A model generated the notes under the pieces. The model did not search any database. It had not been told where the DNA came from and saw nothing but the letters and a program-made list of their open reading frames with translations. A program made the translations under genes and the position numbers. Shown here one piece after another: positions 7,975 to 19,312 of a DNA stretch of 54,855 nt. The stretch covers positions 1 through 54,855 of the forward strand of contig CAJYOI010000019.1 in assembly GCA_913776045.1 (NCBI GenBank). Reading direction: 5' to 3'. Numbering within the stretch: position 1 is the stretch's first letter; each line of letters starts with the position of its first letter. Source of the stretch: an uncultured Sphingomonas sp. Its GTDB lineage: Bacteria; Pseudomonadota; Alphaproteobacteria; Sphingomonadales; Sphingomonadaceae.

Positions 7975-8993
7975 GGGCTGGTTCCCCGCTTGAAAAGCCG
8001 CTCAACAGCTGCAGCACGATTGGTCGTGCGAGGAAATAGCGGATACCATGGATCGCCAGCCCACAATGCAAGTGGTGCGTTATTTGGGCAATTACGATAC
8101 GTCACGAACAGTGAGCCGAAGCCCAAAGTTTCCAATGACATATGTCCCAGAGGGCGTTGGCTATCTCCTAGATATGGAGAGTCTGCTCTTATTTTCGCAC
8201 CCGCCTTAAGAAATTCGGTCTCAAGCAGTTGGCGTGCTGGATCTGACGAAAATAGTTGAGCCTTTCCGACCCCACCAGGATTACGAAGATGCGGTTTATA
8301 CCGCATATTTTCGACGTAGGCCTCAACCAGCGGATCGCTTGGCAAGGCAATTGGCCGGAGCACATCCGACTGGTCGGTTTCAGATTTGCGATCTTCAAGC
8401 TCTAGCAAACGCCACCAATGAAGCTCAATTGTCTTACCTGACGCCCGGATTGCTTTGCTTAGCTCACCCCTCGCGTAATAAGTTCCAGTATGGGTAACAA
8501 AGACAACAACATGCAAAATCGCAGGAGAAGGAGCGGCTTTTATCCATGCTTCTAAATCACGGCGAATTCGATTTCCGGTAAACATACCGTCATCCAAGTA
8601 AATAAATACGTCGTTTCCGTTACCCGTATCACCCAGTTTAATGCCAACCTCGTTCTTCAAAACCTCGCCAAAAAGACTGACAACGTCAGATTGACTATTC
8701 CCGGCGAGCTGAACATCAAGCAAATTGGCGTTCGTCCAAAATGCCTTGATATCGTCTCCAGCAAGTTTCTTAGTTTTTATGACATCAGATAAGAAGGCAA
8801 CTGCCTTCTCTCGAGATAAATAAGTGTGCTGAAAAACGTGGCAAAGCTCGCGCAGAATCTGAGCTCGCACCGATGCTTCGAACTGAGCGATCCATCGGCG
8901 CACGTGATCTCCCACGGGCTGACCGAAGGCACCGCCTCGGTAGTCAGAAATCAACCCTGCTAGGGTGTCAGCGGCTGCATCGACCTCAGTCAT
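7965..8993 (-). CDS. Phosphoribosyltransferase-like protein of the conflict-associated type
   Basis: A 342-residue protein. The central stretch FIYLDDGMFTGNRIRRDL has the acidic pair plus Thr-Gly of a PRPP-binding loop (hydrophobic strand, DD, then TG), followed by a second strand (ILHVVVFVTHTGTYY), as in type I phosphoribosyltransferases. The N-terminal 110 residues are helical. The C-terminal part holds FGSLFVTYRNCPNNAPLALW, seen in PRTase-like proteins of prokaryotic conflict systems. I favour the ATG; a GTG at 9020 would add 9 residues. The gene begins about 40 bases after the thiC stop and overlaps the NADAR gene. AT-rich composition marks it as transferred. The fold assignment is from motif only; the reaction is unknown. 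Confidence 0.75.
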   Translation of the reverse strand: MTEVDAAADTLAGLISDYRGGAFGQPVGDHVRRWIAQFEASVRAQILRELCHVFQHTYLSREKAVAFLSDVIKTKKLAGDDIKAFWTNANLLDVQLAGNSQSDVVSLFGEVLKNEVGIKLGDTGNGNDVFIYLDDGMFTGNRIRRDLEAWIKAAPSPAILHVVVFVTHTGTYYARGELSKAIRASGKTIELHWWRLLELEDRKSETDQSDVLRPIALPSDPLVEAYVENMRYKPHLRNPGGVGKAQLFSSDPARQLLETEFLKAGAKIRADSPYLGDSQRPLGHMSLETLGFGSLFVTYRNCPNNAPLALWAGDPWYPLFPRTTNRAAAVERLFKRGTSPWG

Positions 8994-9034
8994 GGTAGGA
9001 ACGTATAGAGAACATTCCACTTCCGATCAAGCTA

Positions 9035-11016
<1,982 letters not shown>

Positions 11017-11113
11017 GGATGGACGGGGTTGTAGGCGGTTGTGGGGGGGAGGTCTAGCGCCACATCGTCAGACGGAGCGAGCGTTGCTCGCACCGCTGCC
11101 CGACGTGGCGACT

Positions 11114-11139
11114 CCTGCGATTGCTTCGGCAATCGCAGG
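11114..11139 (-). terminator. Perfect hairpin downstream of the MipA gene
   Basis: An 11-bp perfect stem (CCTGCGATTGC and its complement) closed by a 4-base loop, 10 bases beyond the stop of the minus-strand gene. There is no T tract. The flanking sequence matches that of the hairpin at 54636-54661, although the stem itself differs. Confidence 0.6.
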
Positions 11140-11149
11140 GCGCCCGCTC

Positions 11150-12007
11150 CTAGAAGCTGTACGCCAGCCCCAGCGCCGCCAGCCACTGGTTCCGGCTCCC
11201 CGCGATCCGCGTCACGGGCGAATCGCCGAAGTCGTTGAGCATCCGGCGATAGTTGATACCGCCGACCGCCTTGAACCCCTTCAGCAGGTCGCCGGTCAGC
11301 GCGTACGTGCCGAGCGCCCCCAGGCTGTAGTTCTTCCACCCGCCGCGCGCGTTGTAGCTGGGCAGGCCGCTCGCCAAGGTCTGAGCGGGGCTGACCGAGA
11401 AATAATAGCGGGCATAGCCGGCTTCCGCCCGCTCGGCGCTGGCGAACAGGCCGACCGCAGCCTTCAGGCTGAGCGGGGTGAGGTAGTTGATCGTCGGCTG
11501 CAGGATGCCCGCGCCATGCGCGCCCGCCACGTCCTTGCGGTAGCTGATCGAGACGCTGAGGCGGTCGTACGGGCTGGTGACCACGCCGGTCTTGCCGATG
11601 CCGACATAGCCGCCGAGTTCGATGGCGGTATCGAGTTCGCCCAGCGCCCGGACGCGGGGGTCTTCGATCGACTTCAGCGAATTGCGGTTGAAGTTGACGA
11701 CGCCCAGCGGCCCGGCCTGCACGTCCCACACCGGGCCGGGCTTGTTCGGGATCAGGTCGACCGACAGGCGATTGCCCGCCAGCAGGAAGGCAAAGCCCTT
11801 GTACTGGCCGATCGCGCCGGGGGCGGGGACGACGCGATAGTCGTCCGACCCTTCGTAATCGGGCAGCCACGCCGCGCCGGCACCGATGGTGATCGAATCG
11901 CCGCCGGTCTCGATCGTCGCGGGATCGGGCGGCTGCGAGGCGTCCTGCGCAAGTGCGGGCGAAGCGGCGGCGAGGCCGAGGATGGCGAGCAGAGACAGGG
12001 ACTTCAC
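11150..12007 (-). CDS. MipA/OmpV family outer membrane protein
   Basis: A 285-residue outer membrane beta-barrel. The GTG start gives VKSLSLLAILGLAAASPALAQ (first residue read as Met), a clean Sec signal peptide cut after ALA. The mature part starts with SITIGAGAAWLPDYEGSDDY, the MipA/OmpV signature, and ends in a strand with terminal Phe (LGLAYSF). Family members include scaffolding proteins for murein synthesis and osmoporin-like proteins; the role here is not determined. An earlier ATG at 12070 is possible but would put 21 charged residues ahead of the signal. Confidence 0.88.
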   Translation of the reverse strand: MKSLSLLAILGLAAASPALAQDASQPPDPATIETGGDSITIGAGAAWLPDYEGSDDYRVVPAPGAIGQYKGFAFLLAGNRLSVDLIPNKPGPVWDVQAGPLGVVNFNRNSLKSIEDPRVRALGELDTAIELGGYVGIGKTGVVTSPYDRLSVSISYRKDVAGAHGAGILQPTINYLTPLSLKAAVGLFASAERAEAGYARYYFSVSPAQTLASGLPSYNARGGWKNYSLGALGTYALTGDLLKGFKAVGGINYRRMLNDFGDSPVTRIAGSRNQWLAALGLAYSF

Positions 12008-12070
12008 GGGCGCGTCTTTCAGATTTGTTGCAGCCGCGAAACGTGGCGACCGCCGCCCGGTTCCTATCAA

Positions 12071-12556
12071 CTATAGCAGGTAGCGCATTCTGATGCCCTG
12101 CTGTGTCCCATCGGCATCAAGCGTGAAGCGCGCCGCGCCGAATTTGGGCGGACCGAACCCGATCGCAGGGTTGCGCGAGAAGCCGAAGCCTTCGCGCGGT
12201 ATGCCCATCATGGTGTCGAGCTTCGAATTCGAATTCTCGTCGTGGATCACCGCCACCGCATAGCCCCCGACCGGCAGCGCATCGAAGCGGATCGCCTTCA
12301 TCGTCGCGGGCACCGAGCGGCGCAGCGCGCGGGCATCGTCGACGCAATTGGGAAAGTTCGTCGGGTCCGACGTCAGGCAGAGCTGGATCAGCCCCTTGGC
12401 CGAACGCAGGTTGGATACGTCGACGTCAAGCGGCGCGACGGGGCTGGCGCCCGCCATCAGCGTCCACGCCGCCGCGGCGAGCGCGAGCCGCGCGGAAATC
12501 GCCCACGCCTTGGTCCGTGCCGCAGAGCCGGTCCCAGAAGCGGAAATAGAGTCCAT
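12071..12556 (-). CDS. DUF2141 domain protein, secreted
   Basis: A 161-residue protein. An Ala-rich hydrophobic stretch (ISARLALAAAAWTLMAGAS) acts as a signal peptide or anchor. The DUF2141 domain follows: VDVSNLRSAKGLIQLCL, a central AIRFDALPVGGYAVAVIHDE and DENSNSKLD..GIPREGFGFS, with the usual acidic calcium-binding-like loop. Function is unknown. The start is uncertain: the ATG used lies 131 bases inside the end of the desaturase gene (different frame), with no clear ribosome binding site. Confidence 0.85.
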   Translation of the reverse strand: MDSISASGTGSAARTKAWAISARLALAAAAWTLMAGASPVAPLDVDVSNLRSAKGLIQLCLTSDPTNFPNCVDDARALRRSVPATMKAIRFDALPVGGYAVAVIHDENSNSKLDTMMGIPREGFGFSRNPAIGFGPPKFGAARFTLDADGTQQGIRMRYLL

Positions 12557-13211
12557 AGTTACACCTGTACGCGTCGTGGTGCCGCTGATGATGGCTAGCG
12601 GTGATCAGCCACGCCCCCACACGCCCCCCCCACAGGAACCGCGGGAACATCTCCCAACCCATATGATTGGTGACACCCATAACCGTCATGATCGCCAGCA
12701 CCAATCCCAGCATCGCGACATGGATGGGAATGACGAAGACCAGTAGCGGAATTACCACAGCCAGCGTCACGGCCTCGAACGGGTGGAAAGCCATCGCCGC
12801 CCAGGCGGTCGGCGGACGGCTGGCGTGGTGGACGGCGTGGACGCGCTTGAACACCGCCGGTCGATGCATCCAGCGGTGCGTCCAGTAGAACCAGGCATCC
12901 TGGATGACGAGGTACAGCAGCACCGACACCGGCGCCCACCACAGGGGATAGGCGTGCCAATCGTCATAGATCCGCGTCCACCCGCGGTTCTGCCATCCCC
13001 ACGCGACGACGCCGGCCGGCGCGCCGTAGATGATCGCGGAGGCGAGGCTCCAGCCGATCTCCCGCCGGATCTGCGAATCGAGCCCGCGGTAGTGGCCGGG
13101 GTGCTTCACCCGCGTCGCCAGCGCGAAGCCACCGCTGGCGATGAGGTAACGGACGGCGACGATGGCCGACATCGCGAGCGCGGAGAGAAGGATGGCGAGG
13201 ACGGCGGACAT
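12426..13211 (-). CDS. Sterol desaturase / fatty acid hydroxylase family protein
   Basis: A 261-residue membrane di-iron hydroxylase. All three histidine clusters are present: HRWMH, HAVHH and HHQRHH, with hydrophobic segments before and between them (VLAILLSALAMSAIVAVRYL; ATLAVVIPLLVFVIPIHVAM-like region). Relatives hydroxylate or desaturate sterols, fatty acids or carotenoids. The substrate is not known; a carotenoid role is possible given crtYIB in the window, but it is not linked to that operon. The last 43 residues overlap the DUF2141 gene and are low-complexity Arg/Ala/Gly, past the catalytic core. Confidence 0.88.
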   Translation of the reverse strand: MSAVLAILLSALAMSAIVAVRYLIASGGFALATRVKHPGHYRGLDSQIRREIGWSLASAIIYGAPAGVVAWGWQNRGWTRIYDDWHAYPLWWAPVSVLLYLVIQDAWFYWTHRWMHRPAVFKRVHAVHHASRPPTAWAAMAFHPFEAVTLAVVIPLLVFVIPIHVAMLGLVLAIMTVMGVTNHMGWEMFPRFLWGGRVGAWLITASHHQRHHDAYRCNYGLYFRFWDRLCGTDQGVGDFRAARARRGGVDADGGRQPRRAA

Positions 13212-13337
13212 GATTTGCGCTTACACTAAGCGCGGACTGAATAGAAATAGCGGTTCATTGCCGATCGACAAGGGCATGGACGATATCGATGGGGCCGCTA
13301 ATTATAAGGCCGATAAAAGTGAAAGGGTCAGGTAGGC

Positions 13338-13970
13338 GTGATTAGAAATGATCGTCGAGAGTTGCCATCGCTGAAGCGATGGTTGATCGACTTAAATCGA
13401 GACCTTCTTGACATTCATGGATCAATTGATCCCTATGCCGTCTATAATAAGAAATTGACGGCGTTTGAAAGAAGCGTTGTGGTACTCGAGGATCGACGCT
13501 TTTTCTCACATATGGGAATCGACTGGCGGGCCATTTGCCGTGAGATTGCGAAGGCATGTCTTCTGCGTCGTGCCGGCGGCGCTAGCACGATCGATATGCA
13601 ATTCGTTCGAACAGTGACCGGCCACCGCGAGCGCAAGATGGCAAGGAAATTGCGCGAAATGCTCTTGGCGTACATCATCCAGTTTCGGTACTCAAAAATC
13701 GAGATTCTGCGGTCATATCTCGCGATTGCGTATTTCGGAACCGGACTGCGCGGTGCGGAGAGCGCGTCCTTCACGCTATACGACAAACCTTCATCCGAAC
13801 TCGATATCGGCGCCTCCGCCAAGCTGGCGGCATTACTCGTCTTCCCCCGCCCTGCAGTACAAACGCCGAAGTGGCAAACGAAACACTTACGCCGAGCGAA
13901 TCACGTAGAAGCTGCTTACGTCCGTCGTCAGCGTCACATGGACAAGCTCGAAAAGCGAATATTCGGATAA
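13338..13970 (+). CDS. GT51-type peptidoglycan transglycosylase without membrane anchor
   Basis: A 210-residue protein of the glycosyltransferase 51 fold, which polymerises lipid II. Catalytic-site motif 1 is recognisable (VVLEDRRFFSHMGID, with the essential Glu), then GGASTIDMQFVR in place of the usual GGSTITQQ, and RKLREMLLAYII with the second acidic site. Unlike MtgA (about 230 residues), it has no N-terminal transmembrane helix. GC content is lower than in the surroundings. It starts with GTG. The end overlaps the 3' end of the next, convergent gene by 84 bases. A divergent or immunity-related function is possible; activity should not be assumed. Confidence 0.75.
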   Translation: MIRNDRRELPSLKRWLIDLNRDLLDIHGSIDPYAVYNKKLTAFERSVVVLEDRRFFSHMGIDWRAICREIAKACLLRRAGGASTIDMQFVRTVTGHRERKMARKLREMLLAYIIQFRYSKIEILRSYLAIAYFGTGLRGAESASFTLYDKPSSELDIGASAKLAALLVFPRPAVQTPKWQTKHLRRANHVEAAYVRRQRHMDKLEKRIFG

Positions 13971-14549
13971 GCCCTCGTGCGTAACGTTAATTTTTCGTCC
14001 GAAGTAGATCTCCTCCCGTCGTCGCTCCACAACGTCGGTCAAATCGTGGAGAAATAGCGAAAGTAACGTTTGCAAACCGTCGAGCTTGCGACTTGGCTCG
14101 CTCAAATCTGACCATATGAAAGGACCGCCGCCTTGACGATGACGCGCGCCTTGTTCGATCAACGCCCCGGCCTCGCGGAAACTGGCGTGAATTTCTTCCT
14201 CGAATCGGATGCTCCAGCGGTAGTTCGCGGTGAGACGAATGCGAACGAACAATGAGGCCAAGGCCGTATTCCAGGACGCAACCTGATCCTGATAGGATTT
14301 CAGTGCGTCATTGAACGACCAGACGGCGTTCGGTGCCATCGACGATACGAGCCGCCGCATCGAACGAAGGCGATCAGCAGATTTCTGCGTGATGTCGTCC
14401 AACAGCTTTTTGAGCTCTTCAAGCTCCGTCTGATAGCCGATCTGACGCTGCTGGATGCGCCAGGTCCGCAATTGCCAGCGTTGCACGAGGTAGTTACCGG
14501 CAACGCCGGTCACGATCGCTCCAGCCAGGACGGGGAAAAGATCGGCCAC
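13887..14549 (-). CDS. Membrane-anchored hypothetical protein
   Basis: A 220-residue protein of no family I recognise. Residues 5-25 are a hydrophobic helix (FPVLAGAIVTGVAGNYLV), followed by a predicted coiled coil (residues 30-75, rich in Q, E, K and L: ELEELKKLLDDI) and a helical cytosolic domain with RWSIRFEEEIHASF. It starts with GTG, with GAGG 5 bases upstream. Base composition is below the window average, as in the convergent GT51 gene; the two probably arrived together. Confidence 0.7.
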   Translation of the reverse strand: MADLFPVLAGAIVTGVAGNYLVQRWQLRTWRIQQRQIGYQTELEELKKLLDDITQKSADRLRSMRRLVSSMAPNAVWSFNDALKSYQDQVASWNTALASLFVRIRLTANYRWSIRFEEEIHASFREAGALIEQGARHRQGGGPFIWSDLSEPSRKLDGLQTLLSLFLHDLTDVVERRREEIYFGRKINVTHEGLSEYSLFELVHVTLTTDVSSFYVIRSA

Positions 14550-14819
14550 GATGACCTCAATACCGGTCTCAGACGCAGCGATCTAGATCGGATCGACATC
14601 CGCCACATATCTGTCCTGAAGGGGAGGATTTGGGAACGGTGGTCCGGCGCGGCGTCCAACCTTGCCTTACCTATCGCGCCTGCCGTAAGGCGCGCGCCAT
14701 TCGCAAGGACCCGGTGAAATTCCGGGTGGCTATTCCGGCCGCCGATCCGCCGGACAACAACATGCACCATCCATCGTGACGCGCCGTCCGGCGCGCTGTG
14801 CCCTGTTGTGGACTTTCCA

Positions 14820-16316
14820 ATGACGTTCGATCTTTCCGCCTACCGCCGCCAGTGGTTTACCGACGGCGCCACCGCCCGCCGCGATGTGCTGGCGGGTATC
14901 GTCGTCTCGCTGGCGCTGATTCCCGAAGCGATCGGCTTTTCGATCATCGCCGGGGTCGATCCGCGGGTGGGGCTCTATGCCTCGGTCGCGATTGCCGTGG
15001 TCATTGCGCTGATCGGCGGGCGGCCGGGAATGATCTCGGCGGCGACCGCGGCGGTGGCGGTGCTGGTCGGGCCGTTGGTGCGCGACCACGGCGTCGAATA
15101 TCTCTTCGCGGCGACCATTTTGATGGGGGTCATTCAGTTCGCCGCCGGGGTGTTGCGCCTGCATCTGATCATGCAGTTCGTGTCGCGATCGGTCATCACC
15201 GGCTTCGTCAACGCGCTCGCCATCCTGATCTTCATGGCGCAGCTGCCGCAGCTGACGAATGTCGGCTGGCAGACCTATGCAATGGTCGCAGGCGGCCTGG
15301 CGATCATCTACGGCGTGCCGCGGGTGACCAAGGCGGTGCCGTCGCCGCTGGTGGCGATCCTGGTGCTCAGCGCGATCAGCATCGCGCTGGGCGTGCAGGT
15401 GAACACGGTCGGCGACATGGGGCGGTTGCCCGAGGGACTGCCGAGCCTCGCCTGGCCGCAGGTTCCGCTGACGCTAGATACGCTTCGGATCATCCTGCCC
15501 TACGCGCTGGCGATGGCCGCCGTGGGCCTGCTCGAATCGCTGCTGACCGCGCAGATCGTCGACGACATGACCGATAGCGACAGCGACAAGCGTCAGGAAT
15601 GTGCGGGCCAAGGCGGCGCGAACATCGTCGCGGCGTTGTTCGGCGGGATGGGCGGCTGTGCGATGATCGGCCAGTCGGTCATCAATGTGACGTCGGGCGG
15701 GCGGACGCGGCTGTCGACCTTCGTCGCGGGCGCCTTCCTCCTGTTCCTGCTGGCGGTATTGGGGCCGTTCGTCGGGCGCGTACCGATGCCGGCGCTGGTC
15801 GCGGTGATGATCATGGTGTCGATCGGCACGTTCAGCTGGAATTCGATTGCGAACCTGCGCCGCCACCCGCCGACGTCGTCGGTCGTGATGCTGACGACGG
15901 TGGTCGTGGTGGTCGCGACGCGCGACCTGTCGCTGGGGGTGGCGGCGGGCGTGCTGCTGTCGGGCATCTTCTTCGCGGCGAAGGTCCAGCGGATGTTCGC
16001 GGTCGAGCGCACGCTGTCAGCCGACGGGCGACACGCGACCTACCGCGTGTCGGGCGAGATCTTCTTCGCTTCGGTCGACCGCTTCCGCCGCGCGTTCCAG
16101 ACGGAGGACAGCGCGCCCCTCGTGCGGATCGACGTGAGTGCGGCGCATTTCTGGGACATTTCGGGCGTGGGTGCGCTCGACAGCGTCGTCGCGCGGCTGC
16201 GCCGCGACGGGCGGACGGTCGAGGTCGTCGGATACAATCAGGCGAGCAAGGACATCGTCGACCGCTTCGCACTCCACGACAAGACGGGCGTGGAGATGGG
16301 CCTCGCGCCGCATTGA
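14820..16316 (+). CDS. SulP family anion permease with STAS domain
   Basis: A 498-residue inner membrane transporter of sulfate or related anions (bicarbonate, dicarboxylates). About 12 hydrophobic segments start with [20 protein letters not shown], the SulP family signature near the N terminus. The first 390 residues are membrane domain. Residues 400-490 form the cytosolic STAS domain, with the loop around [17 protein letters not shown] at 14808 would add 4 residues. Substrate specificity cannot be read. Downstream is a convergent aspartyl protease gene. Confidence 0.93.
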   Translation: MTFDLSAYRRQWFTDGATARRDVLAGIVVSLALIPEAIGFSIIAGVDPRVGLYASVAIAVVIALIGGRPGMISAATAAVAVLVGPLVRDHGVEYLFAATILMGVIQFAAGVLRLHLIMQFVSRSVITGFVNALAILIFMAQLPQLTNVGWQTYAMVAGGLAIIYGVPRVTKAVPSPLVAILVLSAISIALGVQVNTVGDMGRLPEGLPSLAWPQVPLTLDTLRIILPYALAMAAVGLLESLLTAQIVDDMTDSDSDKRQECAGQGGANIVAALFGGMGGCAMIGQSVINVTSGGRTRLSTFVAGAFLLFLLAVLGPFVGRVPMPALVAVMIMVSIGTFSWNSIANLRRHPPTSSVVMLTTVVVVVATRDLSLGVAAGVLLSGIFFAAKVQRMFAVERTLSADGRHATYRVSGEIFFASVDRFRRAFQTEDSAPLVRIDVSAAHFWDISGVGALDSVVARLRRDGRTVEVVGYNQASKDIVDRFALHDKTGVEMGLAPH

Positions 16317-16327
16317 GCGGCGGGCGG

Positions 16328-17473
16328 TCAGAGGTACGGCGCCAGTTTCAACGTGACGTCGCGCCCCTTGCCGCCGCTGACGACGCGCAACGCCATGTCG
16401 CTGCCGGCGGGTTGCGAATTCCGGCGCAGCAATTCCTCCCAGATGATGCTGCTGACCCGGTCGCCGACCTTGATCCCCGCCGCTGCCGCCGGGCTGCCGG
16501 TTCCGACGTCTCCGACGACGATGTCGTCACCTTCCCGGTCGAACCATAGGCCGGAAAAGCCATAGCGTTCGGCCGGCGCCGGGCGATCGTTGGCGGCGAT
16601 CCACAGGGCTCCGGGCTTGATCTGCGTCGTCAGATGAAGACGTTCGAGGATGCCAAGGCCGATAAAGCCATCGCCTTCGTGCCCCGGCGTCCCGGGTGCG
16701 GAGACGGCAACCAATGGACGGTCAAAGCGGACGCTGCCGATCGTCAGCGTGTCGCCGCGGACGATCCGCCGCTTGACCCGCGCCCGGCCGATCCCGCTGC
16801 CTTGCGCCGGAGCATAGGGGCGATCGGCCGACCAAAGCCCGCTGCGCGTCGCCGCACGCCCTTCGATCACCACCTGACCCGGCACGCCGGTATCCATCAG
16901 ATATTCGCCGGTCCGACCGCCGAGCGTCGCGTCGGCCAGGATGCGCACGCCGCGCATCCTGTCGCCGATGAAGCGCGATTTGAGTTGGCTCAGCCCGGCG
17001 AAGTCCGGCCGACCATCGGGATAGGCGCGCCATTCGCCCTTCACGAAATCCAGATCGCTGTCGTAGCTGGTGAAGAGCCCCGCCGACAGCGCGCCTGCCG
17101 CGTCGTTGCCCAGTCGCGCATCGGTGCCGGCGAACAGCATGTTGGGTACGCGCAGCCCGCTGGCAAAGGTCAGTTCGCTGCCGTTGTAATAGGGAAAGCG
17201 ACTGACCCCGCCGACGCCCAGCAGGTCGGACTGGCCGATCACCTTCATTCCTAGCCGCTTGGCGAGCGCATCGTTGATCAGGCTGACGTTGGCGCCGGTG
17301 TCGATGACGAAATAGCGCGGCTTCGGGTCCGTCCCGATCTGTGCGGCGATCCACACGCGATTGTCCTCGACCGCGATCGAATTGACCAGCCGACGCCCCT
17401 CGCCGCGTGCGGCATAGGGAAACAGCGGCGCGGCGACGACTGCGCCCAGCATCGTCCGGCGATCGATCATCAT
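16328..17473 (-). CDS. Aspartyl protease family protein with C-terminal PDZ-like domain
   Basis: A 381-residue secreted or periplasmic protein. N-terminal signal: DRRTMLGAVVAAPLFPYAARG, with the twin-Arg typical of Tat export. Two retropepsin-like lobes follow, each with an active-site-like Asp-Thr-Gly: FVIDTGANVSLI near residue 57 and YLMDTGVPGQVVI near residue 195. From about residue 310 a PDZ-like domain (VGTGSPAAAAGIKVGDRVSSI) follows. The substrate is unknown. Unlike the three tandem paralogues at 28211-31041, this one keeps DTG. Confidence 0.88.
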   Translation of the reverse strand: MMIDRRTMLGAVVAAPLFPYAARGEGRRLVNSIAVEDNRVWIAAQIGTDPKPRYFVIDTGANVSLINDALAKRLGMKVIGQSDLLGVGGVSRFPYYNGSELTFASGLRVPNMLFAGTDARLGNDAAGALSAGLFTSYDSDLDFVKGEWRAYPDGRPDFAGLSQLKSRFIGDRMRGVRILADATLGGRTGEYLMDTGVPGQVVIEGRAATRSGLWSADRPYAPAQGSGIGRARVKRRIVRGDTLTIGSVRFDRPLVAVSAPGTPGHEGDGFIGLGILERLHLTTQIKPGALWIAANDRPAPAERYGFSGLWFDREGDDIVVGDVGTGSPAAAAGIKVGDRVSSIIWEELLRRNSQPAGSDMALRVVSGGKGRDVTLKLAPYL

Positions 17474-17717
17474 AGGTCCTTCGCTGTGGGGCCTGATCGG
17501 TCGCTACCAGAAACGGGCGGGCGTGTCAGGGCGGATCGACCTGTTTTCAAACCGCTTGGTGGCTGCGCCGGGGCAAGCGGTGCGATAGCGCGACGTCGCG
17601 GCCGCTCACCCCGCGGCAGATCGCGCTGCCGCCACTTGGTACGCTCGCGTAATCAACGCTATGCAACGGACCTATGGAACGCGCGTTACCGATCTGGACC
17701 CGTCCGCCGGAGATGAC

Positions 17718-18368
17718 ATGCTTGAGCACGAACAATCCTTTTGCGTGTCGAGGCGCGGTTTGATGGCAGGGACCGCCGCGACCGCTGCGCTGAGTGCGGT
17801 GCCCTCTGCCGATGCCAATGCCGCCGCCCCCGCCCCCGCCGCCGAGCGCCCGGCGATGATGCCGGTGACGCTGGAGGTGAACGGCAAGCGTCGTGCGATC
17901 GAGGTCGATACGCGAACGACGTTGCTCGACCTGCTGCGCGAGAATTTGAAGCTGACCGGCACCAAGAAGGGCTGCGACCACGGCCAGTGCGGGGCGTGTA
18001 CGGTGCTGGTGAACGGCGAGCGGATCAACAGCTGCCTTTCGCTTGCCGTCCAGCATGCCGGCGACAAGGTGACCACGATCGAGGGGCTGGGCACGCCCGA
18101 CAGGCTGCATCCGATGCAGGCGGCCTTCATCAAGCATGACGGATATCAGTGCGGATATTGCACGCCGGGGCAGATCTGTTCGGCGGTCGGCGTACTCGAC
18201 GAGATCAAGCGTGGGATTCCGAGCCATGTCTCGGGTGATATTTCCGCCAAGCCCGGCGTCACGGCGGACGAGATGCGTGAGCGGATGAGCGGCAATATCT
18301 GCCGGTGCGGGGCGTATTCGAACATCGCCGATGCGATGGCCGAGGTTGCGGGGAGCGCGCGGGCATGA
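17718..18368 (+). CDS. paoA: Aldehyde oxidoreductase 2Fe-2S subunit (PaoA-like)
   Basis: Small subunit of a periplasmic xanthine-oxidase-family aldehyde oxidase. 216 residues: a twin-arginine signal ([19 protein letters not shown]) carries the folded complex out. The two 2Fe-2S sites are evident: [15 protein letters not shown] with its fourth Cys, and CGYCTPGQ with CRCGAY near the end. GGAGA lies 5 bases before the ATG. Its stop overlaps the start of the FAD subunit (ATGA), a strict operon with the next two genes. Confidence 0.93.
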   Translation: MLEHEQSFCVSRRGLMAGTAATAALSAVPSADANAAAPAPAAERPAMMPVTLEVNGKRRAIEVDTRTTLLDLLRENLKLTGTKKGCDHGQCGACTVLVNGERINSCLSLAVQHAGDKVTTIEGLGTPDRLHPMQAAFIKHDGYQCGYCTPGQICSAVGVLDEIKRGIPSHVSGDISAKPGVTADEMRERMSGNICRCGAYSNIADAMAEVAGSARA

Positions 18369-19312
18369 AGGCCTTCACCTACGAGCGCGCCAAGACCCCG
18401 GCCGAGGCCGCCGCTGCCGTCGCGCGGACTCCGGGCGCCAAGTTCATCGCGGGCGGGACCAACCTGCTCGACCTGATGAAATTGCAGATCGAGACGCCGA
18501 CGCATCTGGTCGACGTGCAGGACCTGAAGCTCGACCGGATCGAGAAGGCCGGGGAGGGCGTGCGGATCGGCGCGCTGGTCAGCAACACCGCACTCGCCGC
18601 CGATGCGCGCATCCGCAAGGATTATGGCGTGCTGAGCCGGGCGATCGTCGCAGGTGCGAGCGGCCAGTTGCGCAACAAGGCGACGACCGCGGGCAACATC
18701 CTCCAGCGGACGCGCTGCCCCTATTTCTACGACACCAACCAGGCGTGCAACAAGCGTAAGCCGAGGTCGGGCTGTGCAGCGATCGGCGGCTATTCGCGGC
18801 AGCTGGGCGTCGTGGGTACGTCGGATCACTGCATCGCGACCTATCCGGGCGACATGGCTGTGGCGCTCAGGGTGCTCGATGCGAGCGTCGAGACGGTGAA
18901 ACCCGATGGCGCGACGCGCGCGATCCCCTTTGCCGATTTCCACCGGCTGTGGGGCGATACGCCGCATATCGAAACGGCGCTGGAGCCAGGCGAACTGATT
19001 ACCGCGGTGACCTTGCCCAAGCCGATTCCCGGCACGCACATCTATCGCAAGGTCCGCGACCGCGCGTCCTATGCCTTTGCGCTGGTGAGCGTCGCGGCGG
19101 TGATCGGCAAGGACGGCACCGGCCGCGCGGCGTTCGGCGGCGTCGCGCCCAAGCCGTGGCGGGTCGAGGCGGCGGAAGCGGCGATGCCCGACGGCGCGAA
19201 GGCGGTCGCGGCGCAGGTCTTTGCCGACGCGCGGCCGACCAAGGACAACGAATTCAAGGTGCCGCTCGCCGAACGGACGCTGGCGGCGGCGATCGCGGAG
19301 GCGCGGGCATGA
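18365..19312 (+). CDS. paoB: Aldehyde oxidoreductase FAD-binding subunit (PaoB-like)
   Basis: Middle subunit, 315 residues. It contains the CO-dehydrogenase flavoprotein fold ([13 protein letters not shown] binds the FAD pyrophosphate; [13 protein letters not shown]) and the cysteine-rich insert ([20 protein letters not shown]) that carries a 4Fe-4S cluster in PaoB and is absent from ordinary xanthine dehydrogenases. This supports PaoB rather than a generic member. The start overlaps the previous stop and its own stop overlaps the next start. Confidence 0.93.
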   Translation: MKAFTYERAKTPAEAAAAVARTPGAKFIAGGTNLLDLMKLQIETPTHLVDVQDLKLDRIEKAGEGVRIGALVSNTALAADARIRKDYGVLSRAIVAGASGQLRNKATTAGNILQRTRCPYFYDTNQACNKRKPRSGCAAIGGYSRQLGVVGTSDHCIATYPGDMAVALRVLDASVETVKPDGATRAIPFADFHRLWGDTPHIETALEPGELITAVTLPKPIPGTHIYRKVRDRASYAFALVSVAAVIGKDGTGRAAFGGVAPKPWRVEAAEAAMPDGAKAVAAQVFADARPTKDNEFKVPLAERTLAAAIAEARA

